Notes under the pieces: model-generated
What the model was told of the DNA's origin: nothing
What the model saw: only the letters and a program-made list of their open reading frames with translations
Database searches by the model: none
Shown: piece after piece, positions 30,564 to 47,357 of the stretch
Layout of the letters: the number at the start of each line of letters is the position of its first letter
Numbering within the stretch: the stretch's first letter is position 1
Made by a program: the position numbers and the translations under genes
Origin: Syngnathus acus
Lineage: Eukaryota; Chordata; Actinopteri; Syngnathiformes; Syngnathidae
DNA: 64,000 bases
NCBI RefSeq assembly: GCF_901709675.1
Contig: NC_051093.1
Span: 7,927,553-7,991,552, forward strand
Direction: 5' to 3'

Positions 30564-30611
30564 CTCCGCCTCCGGATTGTTGAGTTTGCTATTGCTCACA
30601 AATCACACCAC
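30564..30611 (+). promoter_or_regulatory. ldlr promoter: sterol-response-like element with GC box
   Basis: ATCACACCAC at 30602-30611 differs by one base from the classic LDLR SRE-1 (ATCACCCCAC), which SREBP binds in mammals. A GC-box-like CTCCGCCTCC lies about 30 bp upstream, and ATCCCGCC follows directly. It sits about 190 bp before the ldlr ATG; a TATA-like TATATTATAA follows near 30757. This matches the Sp1/SRE layout known for mammalian LDLR. Confidence 0.6.
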
Positions 30612-30796
30612 TTGAAATCCCGCCTTCCTAACCACCGGGGCCCCATGGACCCCATGGTCCCACCCACCGGTGGGCCACATTGAAATGGGTCTCGTGTTGT
30701 TGCCAAACATCTCTTTCGTCAGCAGCATCACACATCACTTTGCTCTTTTGAAACTCTATATTATAATTAAAAAGTAGACTTTGTGTGTTTAAAACC

Positions 30797-33700
30797 ATGG
30801 ATCCACTCTATGTGTTGTTGCCATTTCTAATCTACTCCCAACATCAAACAAGTAAGTTCACATTCATTTCTTCTATTCTTTTTTGTGTACAAATTCTAAC
30901 ACATTTCAGATTTCTCTTCTGGTAAGATTCATATTGTTTCAAATAAATATAGGTCTGTAAAGGCTTTAAATTGCCCACTCTATTTACTGTACCGGATGCC
31001 AGATGATGGTGGTTTGTGGGGCGGCGGAAGGGGGGGGTTAAACGGCATTTCCCAGAATGTAGGTCAAAACATTCCCAGTCTTTCTGAAATATTCCCAACC
31101 TCACATGTTCCCTTAATTTATTATTATTGACATTATTATTGCTTTCCAGGCATCTCTCAACAGTCACATTTTTTAATGTAAGCTGCTATTATTTTATTGG
31201 CACTCAGCAGATCTTGCAGACAATCAGATTCAGGACAGTCGGTCATTCTTAAAGTGGAAGTTGACCCATTTGATTTTTTGTTGAACTCTTCAAATCCACC
31301 ATGGGAATATTTGGAGGCACGATGATGACTGTATTTGTCCAACATGATGCAACATGAAGATTGGTTGGTTTCTTCCCGCTCCATCCCCAAGCCCAACCCC
31401 CGCATGCACTTTTTTTTTTTTTTTTGTAACTTTGAAAGTGTGCAAATGAATGGAATTCCTTCAACCCACCCTCCAATACAAACACAGTTTTAGTCAGACC
31501 TGTTCCCACCCTGTTTGTTGATTTTGAGAAATAGTCAAAACGGGTTCAAACTGACATGCAGTCTCAGAGTCTTCTTTTTCAAATCTGTATTTGTTTTTTA
31601 ACGCCCTTACCGGGAAAGTACACAGCGTGCCGGATTTTCTCTCCCAAGTGATCAATCAAACACAACAAAATTTGGCAGCACATTTCTTCTCCAAATATTG
31701 GTTTCATTCCCAGTCAATAACGCCAGCGATGAGTCAATGTTGTCTTTCTTGACCTTTAAACTCAATTGATAAATGTGCAGCCATGGTGAACTCAAGTATT
31801 GTCCTTAAACAACTTGATCACTAATTTTCCTCCCTATATTTGAAAACAATACTTTGCACTATGTCTTGTGTTGTGATGTTCAAACATTTCAACTTCCTAT
31901 TTAAGTGCTTAAGAACTTAAACTTCCTGACTTTTCCACAACAACAGAGACTTCCAGCGCTGCCAAATGCGCCAGATGTTAGTCTTGTGATTTATAGCTCT
32001 GAAAGTTATCCATAGCAATAAAGAGTCAAATTCTTTCAAGTCACGTTTTCCATCTAACGTGGCACGAATTCAAGCATGTACAGAGATTTGACTATATCCA
32101 TCCATTCATTTTCTCAAGTGCTTATCCTCACTGAGGTCACCATCTTTATAAATTGTCTTTTCAGTAGCTCCATTATAGATGGAGGTTAGTAGGGCAACCT
32201 ATTTTTTCCCAGCAGATGACTCATGAAGCACCCATGACCTTAGAATACGATATTCTTTTGTCATTTCGATCTGCTGATAATGAAAGTATTCTTGCACCGA
32301 GACTCTTTTCTTTTGACTCGGTGATGTTGAAACAAGTATTGACATGTAAGATTCACCAGATTTTATTTCCCAACTCTGACTTATGTCAGTCTGGCAGCTC
32401 TACATTTTGTTACCCTTGTTAACTCATTCCAGCACAAAATGGATATTTGACGTCTATAGCCGTCAATGGCAGTGACAGACAAAATCCCAAACAAAGTATT
32501 TTTTGGGGGGAATATTGGACAAATTGTCATTTGGTTACTACCCATTTTCAGCAAGTGCACTGACAACATGCGACAACAAGTTCTCCTGTGGGAATGGGAG
32601 ATGCATCACAGCCAGATGGGCGTGTGACGGCACGGATGACTGCGGAGACGGCACGGACGAGCTTCCTGAAACTTGCTGTAAGTCTGAAAAAAAAAAACTC
32701 CAGTCACCCTCCTGTGTGATGATTTATAGAATCTCAAACAGGGTATATGTCTTCCAGTGGCCAAAACATGTCGAGCAACAGATTTCAGTTGCGCCGATCG
32801 CTTTTACCGGTGTGTACCAAACACTTGGCGCTGTGATGGGAACCCGGACTGTGAGAATGGAGCTGATGAAGAGCACTGTGGTGAGGAATCTGCACACAGC
32901 ATATTTTTTAATATCATTATATTTATTTATTATATTTTTCAATATTATATATATTTTTTTATAATTGTCTCCTTCCTATTAGAGCCCAAAAACTTCACAG
33001 TATTATATATATATTATATTTTTTAATATTATTTAAAAAAATTTTTTTAAATAATTGTCTCCTTCCTATTAGCGCCCAAAAACTGCACAAGCACAGAATT
33101 CCGCTGCACAAACGGCCAGTGTGTGTCCACCTCCTTTGTGTGCGACGAGGAAGCAGACTGCGACGATGGCAGCGACGAGGCCTCCTGTCCACCGGTTACG
33201 TGCAGCAGTGCTTCTTTTCAGTGCAATAACAGCGTTTGCATTCCACGTTTGTGGGCCTGCGACGGCGATACGGACTGTGCGGACGGCTCGGACGAGTGGC
33301 AGCAGAACTGCGATACCCCGGGACATGCCTCTTTGCCAATTCACCGCTGCTCTTCCCTGGAATTTCGCTGCGGGAGTGGGGAGTGCATTCACGGAAACTG
33401 GAGGTGTGATGGAGGAGCTGATTGCCTCGATCGATCCGATGAAGCTGACTGTGGTATGTGTTTGCTCGGAATTCTTTTTCCTAACCGGGATATTAACAAA
33501 ATGTTGATTTCATCCCTCTAGTCCGTCCCACCTGCCGCCCTGATGAATTCCAATGTGATGATGGCGCTTGCATTCACGGACGCCACCAATGCGACCATCG
33601 CTATGACTGCAGGGACATGAGTGATGAAAGAGGCTGTGTCAATGGTATGAAGCGAACTCCCACTACAGCCACTTTGATTACGCAATTGCTCCTCATTTAC

Positions 33701-36592
33701 TGACATTATTTTCTGTACAGCAACTGAATGTGACGGCACGACCAATTTCAAATGTCACAGCGGCGAGTGTATCAGCATGGATAAGGTCTGCAACAAGGAA
33801 CGTGATTGCAGGGATTGGTCAGATGAGCCTCTGAGGGAATGCGGTGAGTATTGAGATTGTTGACAATATCGACCCGTTATGTCCTCATTCTAAAAATCAA
33901 TCTTCAGGCTTCAACGAATGTCTCTTCAACAACGGCGGCTGCTCTCATATCTGCAAGAACCTTAAAATTGGTTTTGAGTGTCTTTGTCCCACTGGATATC
34001 GACTGGCCAGTACAAATCACTGTGAAGGTAAAAACAAAAGATTCCCCCAATCACATCCACCATTGATAGCCAAAACCTGAATTTCATGCGATTATCATTT
34101 TTCATCAGATATTGATGAGTGCGCCAATCCAGACACCTGCAGTCAGATCTGCGTTAACCAGATGGGCAGTTACAAATGCGAGTGTGAAGAAGGTTACCAA
34201 GTTGACCCCTCAACCAAAGCCTGCAAAGCCATTGGTAAACATCCATGACCTCTCTCTGAATACAAATTTTAAGATGAATATAACAAGAGCAATCATTATA
34301 ATCTTATAGGAACAATCGCTTACCTTATCTTCACCAATCGCCATGAAGTCAGAAAGATGACCTTGGACAAAAGTGAATACACGCAGGTCATTCCTCGTCT
34401 AAAAAACGCTGTGGCTCTGGACATGAACATGGCCACCAAAGAAATCTTCTGGTCAGATATCTCCCAAAAGAAGATCTACAGGTAATGATGATTTTATTTA
34501 TTGGACTTCATGATGGGTCTTGGTATGCTTCCATTTTCCATGTAAAAATATTTTTCACTTTGATTCCAGAACACAAATGGATTCAGCAGATGACTCTACT
34601 CACCACACTGAAATGGTGTCTAATGACATCGATGCTCCTGAGGGTATTGCCTTTGACTGGATCCATCGCAACCTCTATTGGACCGATAGCATTCGTAGCA
34701 CCATTTCTGTGGTAACCGCTGACGGTGATCGTCGGAAAACTCTCTTTTCCCGAGGCGTATCTAAACCCCGAGCGATTGTGGTTGACCCTTACAGCAAGTA
34801 AGTATCATCTTGACACTTCTTATTTCAGTGTTGTGATTATTTATGTGTGTAATTGTCTGTCCAGCTTTGTTTACTGGACTGACTGGGGGAATCCTGCTAA
34901 AATTGAAAAGGGAGGTCTGAATGGAGGTGACCGCATCGCTCTGGTTACTGACAACATCGTGTGGCCCAATGGAATCACACTCGGTACAGCCAAACTTCTC
35001 GTCTCCCTGGATTACCTCCTGTCTATTTGAAGTATTATTGACTGACCTACTCCCATTTCCTAGACCTGTTGAACCAGCGGCTCTACTGGGTGGACTCAAA
35101 GTTGCACACCCTCTCCAGTATCGATGCACAAGGTGGTGGGAGGCACACCATTATTATTGATGAACATAAGCTCAGCCACCCATTGGGAATCACTGTGTTT
35201 GAGGTACTTAAATACACCCTTAAAAATTGGTTTGTGGTGTCTATGGTGTTGTCAAAAATAACTTTTCTCCTTTGCACTTTAGGAAAAGGTGTTCTGGACA
35301 GATGTCAGTAACAATGCTATCTTCAGTGCTAATAGATTGACTGGCAGAGACATCATTCCAGTGGCAGAGCATTTATCATCACCAGATGATATCATTCTGT
35401 ACCATAATCTTAAACAGCCTGCTGGTATGTCAACATTTGGTTTGTTATGATTAGCTTGTCATCAGTATAGGCTTCTAATTTGAAAGCCTTGCCTTCTGGA
35501 CAATTTTGTTTAGTAAAACAAACGGAAAACTGTCTTTTAAAATATTGCCGCAAATTTTGCAGGGAGAGACTGGTGTCAGGTGTCTAATAATGACTGTGAA
35601 TTCATGTGCCTGGGAGCTCCACAAGTTGGAAGACGTCCTCCTAAATATACCTGTGTCTGTCCTGATAACATGATGCTAGCAAGTGATATGAGAAGTTGCG
35701 TCCCAGGTATGTCAGATCTAACTCAATTTAAATTTTATTTTATTGCACTCACTTACTGACTCTTTTTGTTAATTATATTCTATCAGTGGTGTCAACACCC
35801 GCAGCTCCCATGCATCCTCAAATTCCAACCACCAACCAACCTGCTCTGCTCACAGTCCCACCCAAGTCTCACACCACCATTGCTCCCATCACAAGCACAA
35901 AACTTGTGGTCAAACCAATGACAAGCACCTCCAGGCCTTTGCTCAGAACCAGCACACCCGAAATTAGGAGAACTTCACCACAGCCAACGAAACCCAAAGC
36001 CGCCCAGACCACCACACAAACCCCGGTCACGTTTCAAGGTAAAGGTCTTAAAAAGTGATCATGTAAATGCTTCAATGTAACATTGCTGGTTACAGTTATC
36101 TGATTCTGTCCGTCTATTCTCCAGACCTTCACCATGACTCTTCTGCAGTGCTACCTACGACATCCTCCAGCACTCCAATTACTTTATACATTGTCCTACC
36201 TTTGGGTAAGTCACCTTGGTCTCAGAAACCAATCTTGTTATGCCAGTCCATTGTATCAAACTTCACTCTGGTTTGTGTAGTGATCATTTGTATGCTGGCT
36301 GTGGCTGGTGTGCTGCTGTGGAAGAACTACAAGATAAAAAACACCAACACGATCCACTTTGACAACCCGGTCTACCAAAAAACCACCGAGGACCAAGTGC
36401 ATATTTGGAGGAACGACAGCTCTGATGGGTATTCCTACCCAAGAGTAAGTCGATTAGTCTCATAGCTAGTCCAGTCAGTTTAGTAATAACAGTAGGCTTT
36501 GTTTGATGTCTGATGATATATTTTCGTCTTATCAGAAACAAGTTGTAAGCCTGAATGAAGAGGCGGACAACCCAACATTCAATGAAAACTAG
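30797..36592 (+). CDS. ldlr: low-density lipoprotein receptor
   Basis: Single-pass receptor that endocytoses apoB/apoE lipoproteins through clathrin-coated pits. Exons: 30797-30851 (signal peptide [14 protein letters not shown]), 32552-32677 (LA1), 32758-32880 (LA2), 33073-33453 (LA3-5 in one exon), 33522-33644 (LA6), 33721-33843 (LA7), 33908-34027 (EGF-A), 34109-34234 (EGF-B), 34310-34481, 34570-34797, 34865-34983, 35065-35203, 35283-35424 (six-blade propeller; FWSD, YWTD, YWTD, YWVD, FWTD), 35563-35706 (EGF-C), 35787-36038 (Thr/Pro-rich O-glycosylated region), 36125-36205, 36281-36444 (membrane span, [10 protein letters not shown] stop-transfer), 36536-36592. Each LA repeat has six Cys and the calcium-binding DxSDE-type motif. 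The tail carries FDNPVYQKT, the NPxY internalisation signal. The 18-exon layout equals human LDLR, including the merged LA3-5 exon. Seven LA repeats distinguish it from VLDLR (eight). All exons are in frame. Confidence 0.96.
32421..32480 (-). repeat. decayed copy of a short palindromic MITE
   Basis: Starts with AACTCATTC and contains TTTGACGTCTATAGCCGTCA, the reverse complement of the core found at 55180-55239. One terminal repeat is degraded. It lies in ldlr intron 1. Confidence 0.6.
32963..33088 (+). repeat. 90-bp tandem duplication at the ldlr intron 3 / exon 4 boundary
   Basis: The segment TTGTCTCCTTCCTATTAG followed by GCCCAAAAACT occurs twice, with AG acceptors at 32981-32982 and 33071-33072, exactly 90 bp apart. 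The first copy has TTCACAG where the real exon has TGCACAA, then runs into an AT-rich stretch with stop codons. Only the second copy continues the LA3 reading frame. Confidence 0.92.
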
Positions 36593-37820
36593 CTTGACCT
36601 CATGTGGCTTACGAGATGGAATTCCAAGAGGCTTTATCATTCCACTCTCTCGGCACAGAGCAACAAAACCTCTAAGAAATTCAGGTTTCATTCCTTTTGG
36701 TCATTCTTGCAAGTTGGAGTTTTTCATGAAAAGAAAAGGGAATTTTTATTTCGACTGTGAAAGTAAAACCGAAGACTTTTATTTTAGCATAGCCGTATTA
36801 GCCTAGAAGTTATTTTATTTTTTGGAATAGTTATTTTTTTTTAATGAATACTATGGCAGGCATGGCACATTATCTTTTATTTAGATTTAAATTGAAACGA
36901 CCCTTTAAGCTCCTAAATTAATGCAAGTTTTGCACTTTAAGATCAAAGTTACCACTTGAAATGAATCAAAATCTCTCATTTACTATTTGTGGCTTCATAG
37001 TGAACTGCACAAATATGAATGGACTTATTATCTTCTCTCCAGACAACTGGGCATTTTCTTTTCTTCTTTTATTTGAAACAAAACTTTTATGATTCTTTCA
37101 TGTTTAATGTGCTTTGTTTCAGAAATGCGTGAGACTGCTAACTACTTTGCTTGAAAGAATTTCTGTGTAATTATCATTATAACAGCAATCACCTCAGTGT
37201 TGATTGAAAATAATCACTCAGTGAGAGTTAGGACCTCAAGTAATGCTGCACGCTGGTTTGTGCCTTGAATAATACGTCAGCCACATGTAGCTCCGATCTT
37301 CTGTTCTTTTTATCAGAGTCATTTGTTTAAATTCTAACTCGAGTCTGAAGAGGACCAATGCATTCCTCGGAATAGCTTTGATGCAACCATGTGTGACCAG
37401 TAGGGCTGAGCCCAATGCGCTGTATATTTATAACCTCCCTCAGGAGAAAAAGTTATCGCAGAATTCCTGACAGAAGAAAAAACATCACAGTCTTTTGAGC
37501 TCCTGGTCTTTGCATTGCGATGGTGCTTTTTATTGTTTCTCAAAAGTCCATGTTGGTGTTATTGTACAAGAGAGAATTTGTATAAAATCAGTGACTTGTT
37601 ACACCTCAAAGAGATTGTTATGATGTTCACAGGGGAAGATAATTTTTTGTGTAGATGTACATACATGTATTTTTTTTTTTTTTTACTTTCACCCAAAAGG
37701 TATGTAAATAGGGTGTTCATAAATGTAAATAATTGTTCTGTGTTTAGGAAATGATTTCTTTGCTGGAACCTTTGTTGTCAGCATTTATTGTATATAAATA
37801 AATACCTCTATTTATTACAA
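36593..37820 (+). other. ldlr 3' UTR
   Basis: AT-rich sequence ending at an AATAAA (37797-37802). It contains several ATTTA-type AU-rich motifs near the end. Mammalian LDLR mRNA is short-lived through 3' UTR AU-rich elements, so these may be comparable; that is inference. Confidence 0.6.
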
Positions 37821-39210
37821 ATCCTGTCTGGACTCTTGTATTTGTTTATGATAGGTATTGCTTTGCTTTACTTTGTAAATGAAAAACCTTAACATATGGT
37901 CATCGTTGAATGGAATCCATTTTTAAAAGTCAAGAATGAATGCACATTTGGAAGGCATATGTGGTGGTTTTCTTAATTGTCTTCGAATTCCTCATTTTAT
38001 ATGGTGAACCACATTATACACATTGTTTAAGATATGTGTGGGACAGTTTTGATATACAGCATTTTTTTATGTGCAGTAGGATATTTCAGTTAACAGCTGG
38101 GTCAGACACGTGACCTAAAATGTGATGTTTTTTTGGTGCTCTCTATTTGGAGAGCGATAAGAGTCCTTCTTTGAAAAGAATAGACCTTTTCCGAGAAAAT
38201 AAAGACGACACGGTGCAAATCAAAACCCGAGGGATTTTTTGTGGCTTCTTGAAAATCCTCCTACACTCTGAGATCACATTTATTTGGAATACAAACAGTG
38301 TGAGAAGTTCAGCGGGGATGGAGTGAAAAATGTTTATCTTCCTAATCCAGGTCCAGAAAGTAAAACGTTTGTGCTTCTAATCATCTGAGCTGACAGGTAA
38401 CACAGGAGAGAGCTGGTTTACCTGCCAAGTAATGATCTGGATAGCTGTAAACCAGCGTCACTTTTGTTTATCAAAAGCTTATCCTTGACGTAGGGAAGAC
38501 CGACCAGTGGGGTGATCAGAGAGCTCCACCCCTGGGCCTACTTTCCTGTACTTGGTAAAAAAAAAAGGTTTTTCTGCAAAAAGGCATGGCTATTTTTTTC
38601 AGCAGATGCATATAGCATCCATACTATTGCGATGACGACAGCACACGGCTCTTCTGTTGTCATGGACAAAGTTCAAGGCTGAGCATGAATGGAAGTGTAG
38701 GGAGCCTGATAACGGGAAAGGGTGCCATGACACTTCACACCATATGTGCCTGTTACATGCAACATGAACACTCTAGGATGATGAGAACTAACGCTGTAGA
38801 AAATGGATGGATGTAAAATTTGCTCCTAAATTTGATCAGGTTGTTTTCAGAGTATACTGGACTTCTGTTTGCACTCTGCTTCATCCCAGGCCTTTCACCT
38901 ACTGTCATTGTGGACCGTCAATATTTAGTGCACATGAACATCCTATCCCTAAAATAGGTCAATTATATCTGATTGCCCAGATGTTTGTTTGATGCCAGCA
39001 AACCTAACTCAAGGTTCATTTTATCAATGAAGATCAAGTTTCAAATACCCCCTATGTCAATATCCTTTAGGTTAAGCAGTTTGTGAGTATATGTTTTGTA
39101 ATGTGATGACGCCCCTACCACTCATTTACGTCATTTGGCCTTGCCTGCTGAGATAAACAGGAGAAACATAACAAGATTTGCATTGATTTGAATCTTATGT
39201 AAATAATAGC
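37821..39210. other. ldlr-kri1 intergenic DNA
   Basis: No gene recognised. There is a GAAAATGGATGGATG fragment near 38800, likely the reversed end of the common CCATCCATTTTC fish repeat. The rest is unremarkable AT-rich DNA. Confidence 0.6.
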
Positions 39211-39215
39211 TTGTT

Positions 39216-39275
39216 AGGTCACCAAATGATTCCCGAGCGCGGCACCGCTACTGCTCCCCTCTCCCCCAATGTTTG
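39216..39275 (+). repeat. SINE body fragment
   Basis: GTCACCAAATGATTCCCGAG, then a CGCGGCACCGCTACTGCTCCC-like stretch, resembles the internal body of the tRNA-derived teleost SINE whose head is seen at 63545-63715. Family recall is from memory. Confidence 0.5.
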
Positions 39276-39352
39276 TGTAAAATGTGTATATGATCTGTGT
39301 AATATTGAATTATTGATTTCCTACGTCATTAGGATATATTCAGTACGAGTAC

Positions 39353-39364
39353 GCCCCCTACAGG
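39353..39364 (-). promoter_or_regulatory. CTCF-like motif upstream of kri1
   Basis: The reverse complement reads CCTGTAGGGGGC, one mismatch from the CTCF core CCASYAGRKGGC. It lies about 120 bp before the kri1 start codon. Confidence 0.4.
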
Positions 39365-39484
39365 ACAACCCGGGTACTGCACCGGAAACCACATGGTGCC
39401 ACTCTCTGCACGCGCTTGTCGAGTACTATGATGCTAGTTTCACCAGCTTTTATAATATAAACGCGTTCTAAAGCCAAACCGTAT

Positions 39485-43575
<4,091 letters not shown>

Positions 43576-43887
43576 TAGTGTAACAGTCACTAAATACTAG
43601 ACTGCAGCAGTAACCCACATTTTCATAGACCAGATGACATTGAATTTTCCACTTTTGTTCAATCTTCAATAAAAGTACTATATAATGTATTGTTTCAAAT
43701 GGTGATATTTTATCTTATTTGCTCTGAATTATTTTAAATTAAAATTTAAAAACATCAGAGCTTAGACTCCAGTGGTCGAAACATGTCTGGGCCACACGAC
43801 TTGTTCTTTGAGATTAAATGAGAACGGAACGGTTAATTATCTTTTTGTGTTTTACATTATATCACGCAAATATTTGCTCACTCCTGT

Positions 43888-43899
43888 GCAGCAGGGGGC
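43888..43899 (+). promoter_or_regulatory. CTCF-like motif between kri1 and spc24
   Basis: GCAGCAGGGGGC followed by GG is a near-canonical CTCF core (CCAGCAGGGGGCGC). It lies 220 bp after the kri1 poly(A) signal, next to the probable spc24 promoter (43900-44000). Confidence 0.5.
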
Positions 43900-44360
43900 G
43901 GTATGAAAACACCAAGGCGATCCGACTTCGCTCTTTGCGCTAAAAAGAAGACCGGGCTCAGTGGCGCCTATTTGAATCAAGGAGCAACACGGAACGTATG
44001 TCGATCATTTCACTCTAAAATCTTTCCAAAGTTAATTAGTCTACTAGTACGACATTAACGAGTGTGACATTAAGACAGCATTTTTATCGGTTTTAAGTAT
44101 CGCCGTGACGGTTATCAACGGCGATGCAAGCAACAAAAGACGTTGACTTGAGGCGTGTCGTCATCCGCGGAAATTAAAAATAAAAAGTCACGAATGCGTT
44201 TTGACCGTATGCTATTGTGAGTACCTACAAATATGATTTACATTGTAAACGTTAAAAGCTACAAATGCCTGAAATTTTGAATTAAGTACGATAAAGTAAC
44301 GGTGACTTACCATCATTGTGCTTTCTTCTCTTATTTTTCTTTCTTTCCAGTGTCATCAAA

Positions 44361-45499
44361 ATGTTAGTGAATAACTTCCAAGACATTCAGGAATCTCTGG
44401 ATGCACTGGTGGACTTGACCAGCAGTCAACCTGAGATACTAACTCAAATGAGGACTGAGCAGCAGACCTTTTATGATCGACATGTGGAGACAAAAGAGAC
44501 AGTGATACAGATTTTAAAAGGCATGCATTCATTTAAATTGTTATGACTATACTGTGTTTTCAGTTTTGGGTCTAACTGCAGCTGCTTTGTACCACAATGC
44601 ACCCCGACTGAAGTTGCCATACACCCATTTTGTCTTTTAAATGTATTCTTCAGACACTTTTGGGTCCACTCTTTTTTTTTTTACAATTACTTTTCTTTTT
44701 CAGATGTGACTCAGCAAGAGGAGGTTATGGTCCACCGCCTTACTGACATGAAGAAGAAGATGCTACAGGAAAAAGAGCAGGAGAACTTGGACGATCAGCT
44801 GAGGCAGTTAACTGCCAAGAATCAAATGTTGGACTCAGAATTGCAGTATCCTTTAACACTGCAGGTTTTTACTACATACAATATTACAATTTAGAGACCA
44901 CCCCTGACTCTAAAATTGACTTGGACTAGTGTTGCAGTGAAAGATGAATCTTTGTTAGCATCCTCAACCCCAATCTCAGGTTCCTGCAGAGCGAGTTGGA
45001 ACGACTGAGGAGCCCGGACGACGAGCTCACAATGTTGCAGAATGAGGTGGACGAAGACACCACAGAGATCATCCCTTCTGCAATGTACGTGTCCACTTTT
45101 CAGTCATTGCTAGGGTAGTATGCAGTGTAATGTAGTCTCACCTCAGATACCATGTGAATATTCCAAAGCGCTTCTTTTTCTTCCAATGACTGTTAAGATT
45201 TTGCCTCTGTATTTTTTATTTTCTGTCCAACAGATATGTTGCAAAGCTGAACTACCTAATAACCAGGATCGATTGGGAATATGATACAGAGCCGCACATC
45301 CTTAAAGGAGGTACTGTCTTGTGATTTCTATTTGGAGGAAATGGAAGTGTGGGTCTGAGGGTGTTATTAGAACCAAGTTTCTCTGCTTGCAGTGCATTAT
45401 GGGCCAGATGTTGCAACTCCCATCAACATCGACACCACTGTGACATCTCCAAGTGAGATAGCTGACCAGTTATGGAGTTTTGTGAGTGATGAGTGGTAG
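44361..45499 (+). CDS. spc24: kinetochore NDC80-complex subunit SPC24
   Basis: SPC24 pairs with SPC25 and anchors the NDC80 complex to the inner kinetochore. Exons: 44351-44521 (coding from 44361), 44704-44845, 44980-45084, 45234-45310, 45393-45499, about 200 codons, the usual family length. The protein starts MLVNNFQDIQESLDALVDL, has a long central coiled coil (KKKMLQEKEQENLDDQLRQL), and ends in the globular RWD-like domain with EVDEDTTEIIPSAMYVAKL, IDWEYDTEP, KGVHYGP and terminal LWSFVSDEW. These match vertebrate SPC24. Intron 1 appears to start with GC, not GT (AAAAG|GCATGC), because the lysine-aspartate junction needs the G at 44521. An ATTAAA poly(A) signal is at 45684-45689. It converges with s1pr5. 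Confidence 0.95.
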
Positions 45500-45699
45500 A
45501 GGAATGCGTTTGTCCATCTTGTAAGCAAGCTTTCTGTGTCATTCACTTGTTTAGCCACTAGGTGTCGCTAAGTCTTTATAATATGCAGTTTATTGGTTAT
45601 TTCTATCATTTTGAGGTAGCAGTTATGCAACTGATAATTTCACTTGTATTTTCTTATTTACTTTTGTACAATTGTAACCTTCAATTAAACATTTGAAAA

Positions 45700-46280
45700 C
45701 AAGTAGATGAATATCTAGCCTGTAATGCCATTCCTTAATATTTATTTCAGTTGAATTGTTCATCCAAGAAGTGCAACCAGTGCTATTTTAGAACCAATTG
45801 GATTTTAGTCAAATTAATGCAAACATGTCATTGCTCAAGGGGAAGTCAAATTTTCTTTACAATATGTTCTATGCATTTAAATAAAGCTACACAACAACAT
45901 TTACCAGTAAGTAAAAAAACAAACATTTTAATATTGCAGACTTTGAGCTTGTGGTATCCACACTGTCAATGTTACTAAAATACATGTACAGTATTTAAAC
46001 AGTTCATGGTTTTTACGGACCAGAGTGTATAGTACAATCTTTGCGTGGTAGGTGGTGAAAATGTTGACAACTGTTAGAGAGGTAGGAATTAAAACATCTT
46101 TAAAGGAAGAACCATTAGTGAGCAGATGTACAAACTGTATATTGTACACACATTTAGTACATTAATTTTCATCTATTGTGCATGGCATGTTTTTACATAA
46201 CTGCAATTTTTCCACATTGAAAACCTCGTTTCCAAAAACAATGCTCGACTCGTTCACTCGCGCAACATGTAGACATTTCA
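45700..46280. other. convergent spc24-s1pr5 intergenic DNA
   Basis: AT-rich non-coding DNA between the 3' ends of two converging genes. Nothing else recognised. Confidence 0.6.
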
Positions 46281-46290
46281 AAACAAATAG

Positions 46291-47357
46291 TTTATTCAGT
46301 GCACACATAGAAACGGACATAACTTAAGAATTTTACATTAAAAACAGTTTTGATGAGCTCACCAGTAACTACATACAGTATTTACAAAAGATATAACTAC
46401 AAAATGTTTTCTCTTCATGTGCTCAACAAAATGCTCACTTCTCTCTTGCTACATGTAAAAGTTAACAGTGCAGCCTGCAGATCGTTCTGTCCATCCAAAT
46501 CATGCAACTCCCATCAACTTGAACTTGCTCCACTAACAAAGTTCTCTTAAGCCACAGGATACTATCATGCCACTCAATTTTTTTTCTGTCTAGCTTTAAT
46601 TTCTTTCATCCGTGCGCCATCCATCGCTATATGTTCCAAGGACCCCCCCCAAAGCTGAAAGCCAACCAAGAGAACCATATGACGTCTTCAGTGTGTCTCA
46701 GGGTTGTAGCGTGGGGGGCTCTAGCCTACATTTCTCCTGACCAAAACTCAGATGGCAGAAATTACAAGGTTTTTGGCTGCAGACATTGGGTGTGGATGCT
46801 CCATGTTTGCAACAACATATCATTATCTGCTACACAGGGAGCGGAGATATGGCTAAATCTCATGCTCTGGCTTTGGTTACACTCTTTTGGATGGACAGCA
46901 TAATTGGCTGTAATTTATGTGAAACATCTGTTGAACTCTTCCATTTCAGTTTTTGTTCAAAAGTAAACAGTGGTGAGATGAAATGGCATTCCCCCAGAAA
47001 GTTTAGTTAACACTGGCCTTGAGAAAGGCTCAAGGACCGTTACAGTTGCTTACAATGGTTTTACATTTGTTGAGACCGAATCTGGGCTGGACCACATTTT
47101 GCCTCACTCTCAGGGTCTGGTGCCAGAAGGGTAGAACTGAAGTCATGGGACAACACAGGTGGAGCTACGGGGGGGCCACGGGAGCGCTGCCCCCCCCCCC
47201 CCCCCTGAAATCTGCTTGGTTACCAAAAGGAACCTCACTATCACATTCATAGTTGAGCAATACCCGAAAGGTTGAGTGCAACGCCATTCTTGTAACTCCT
47301 GACGTGGTTCGCTTTGAAAACATATCTCCTAACCTTTGCTTCCATACAAAGTCAGTG
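46291..47357 (-). other. probable s1pr5 3' UTR
   Basis: A reverse-strand AATAAA (TTTATT on +) at 46291-46296 is the nearest well-placed poly(A) signal downstream of the s1pr5 stop. The interval holds no other coding sequence. A C-run of about 14 lies near 47190. Confidence 0.5.
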
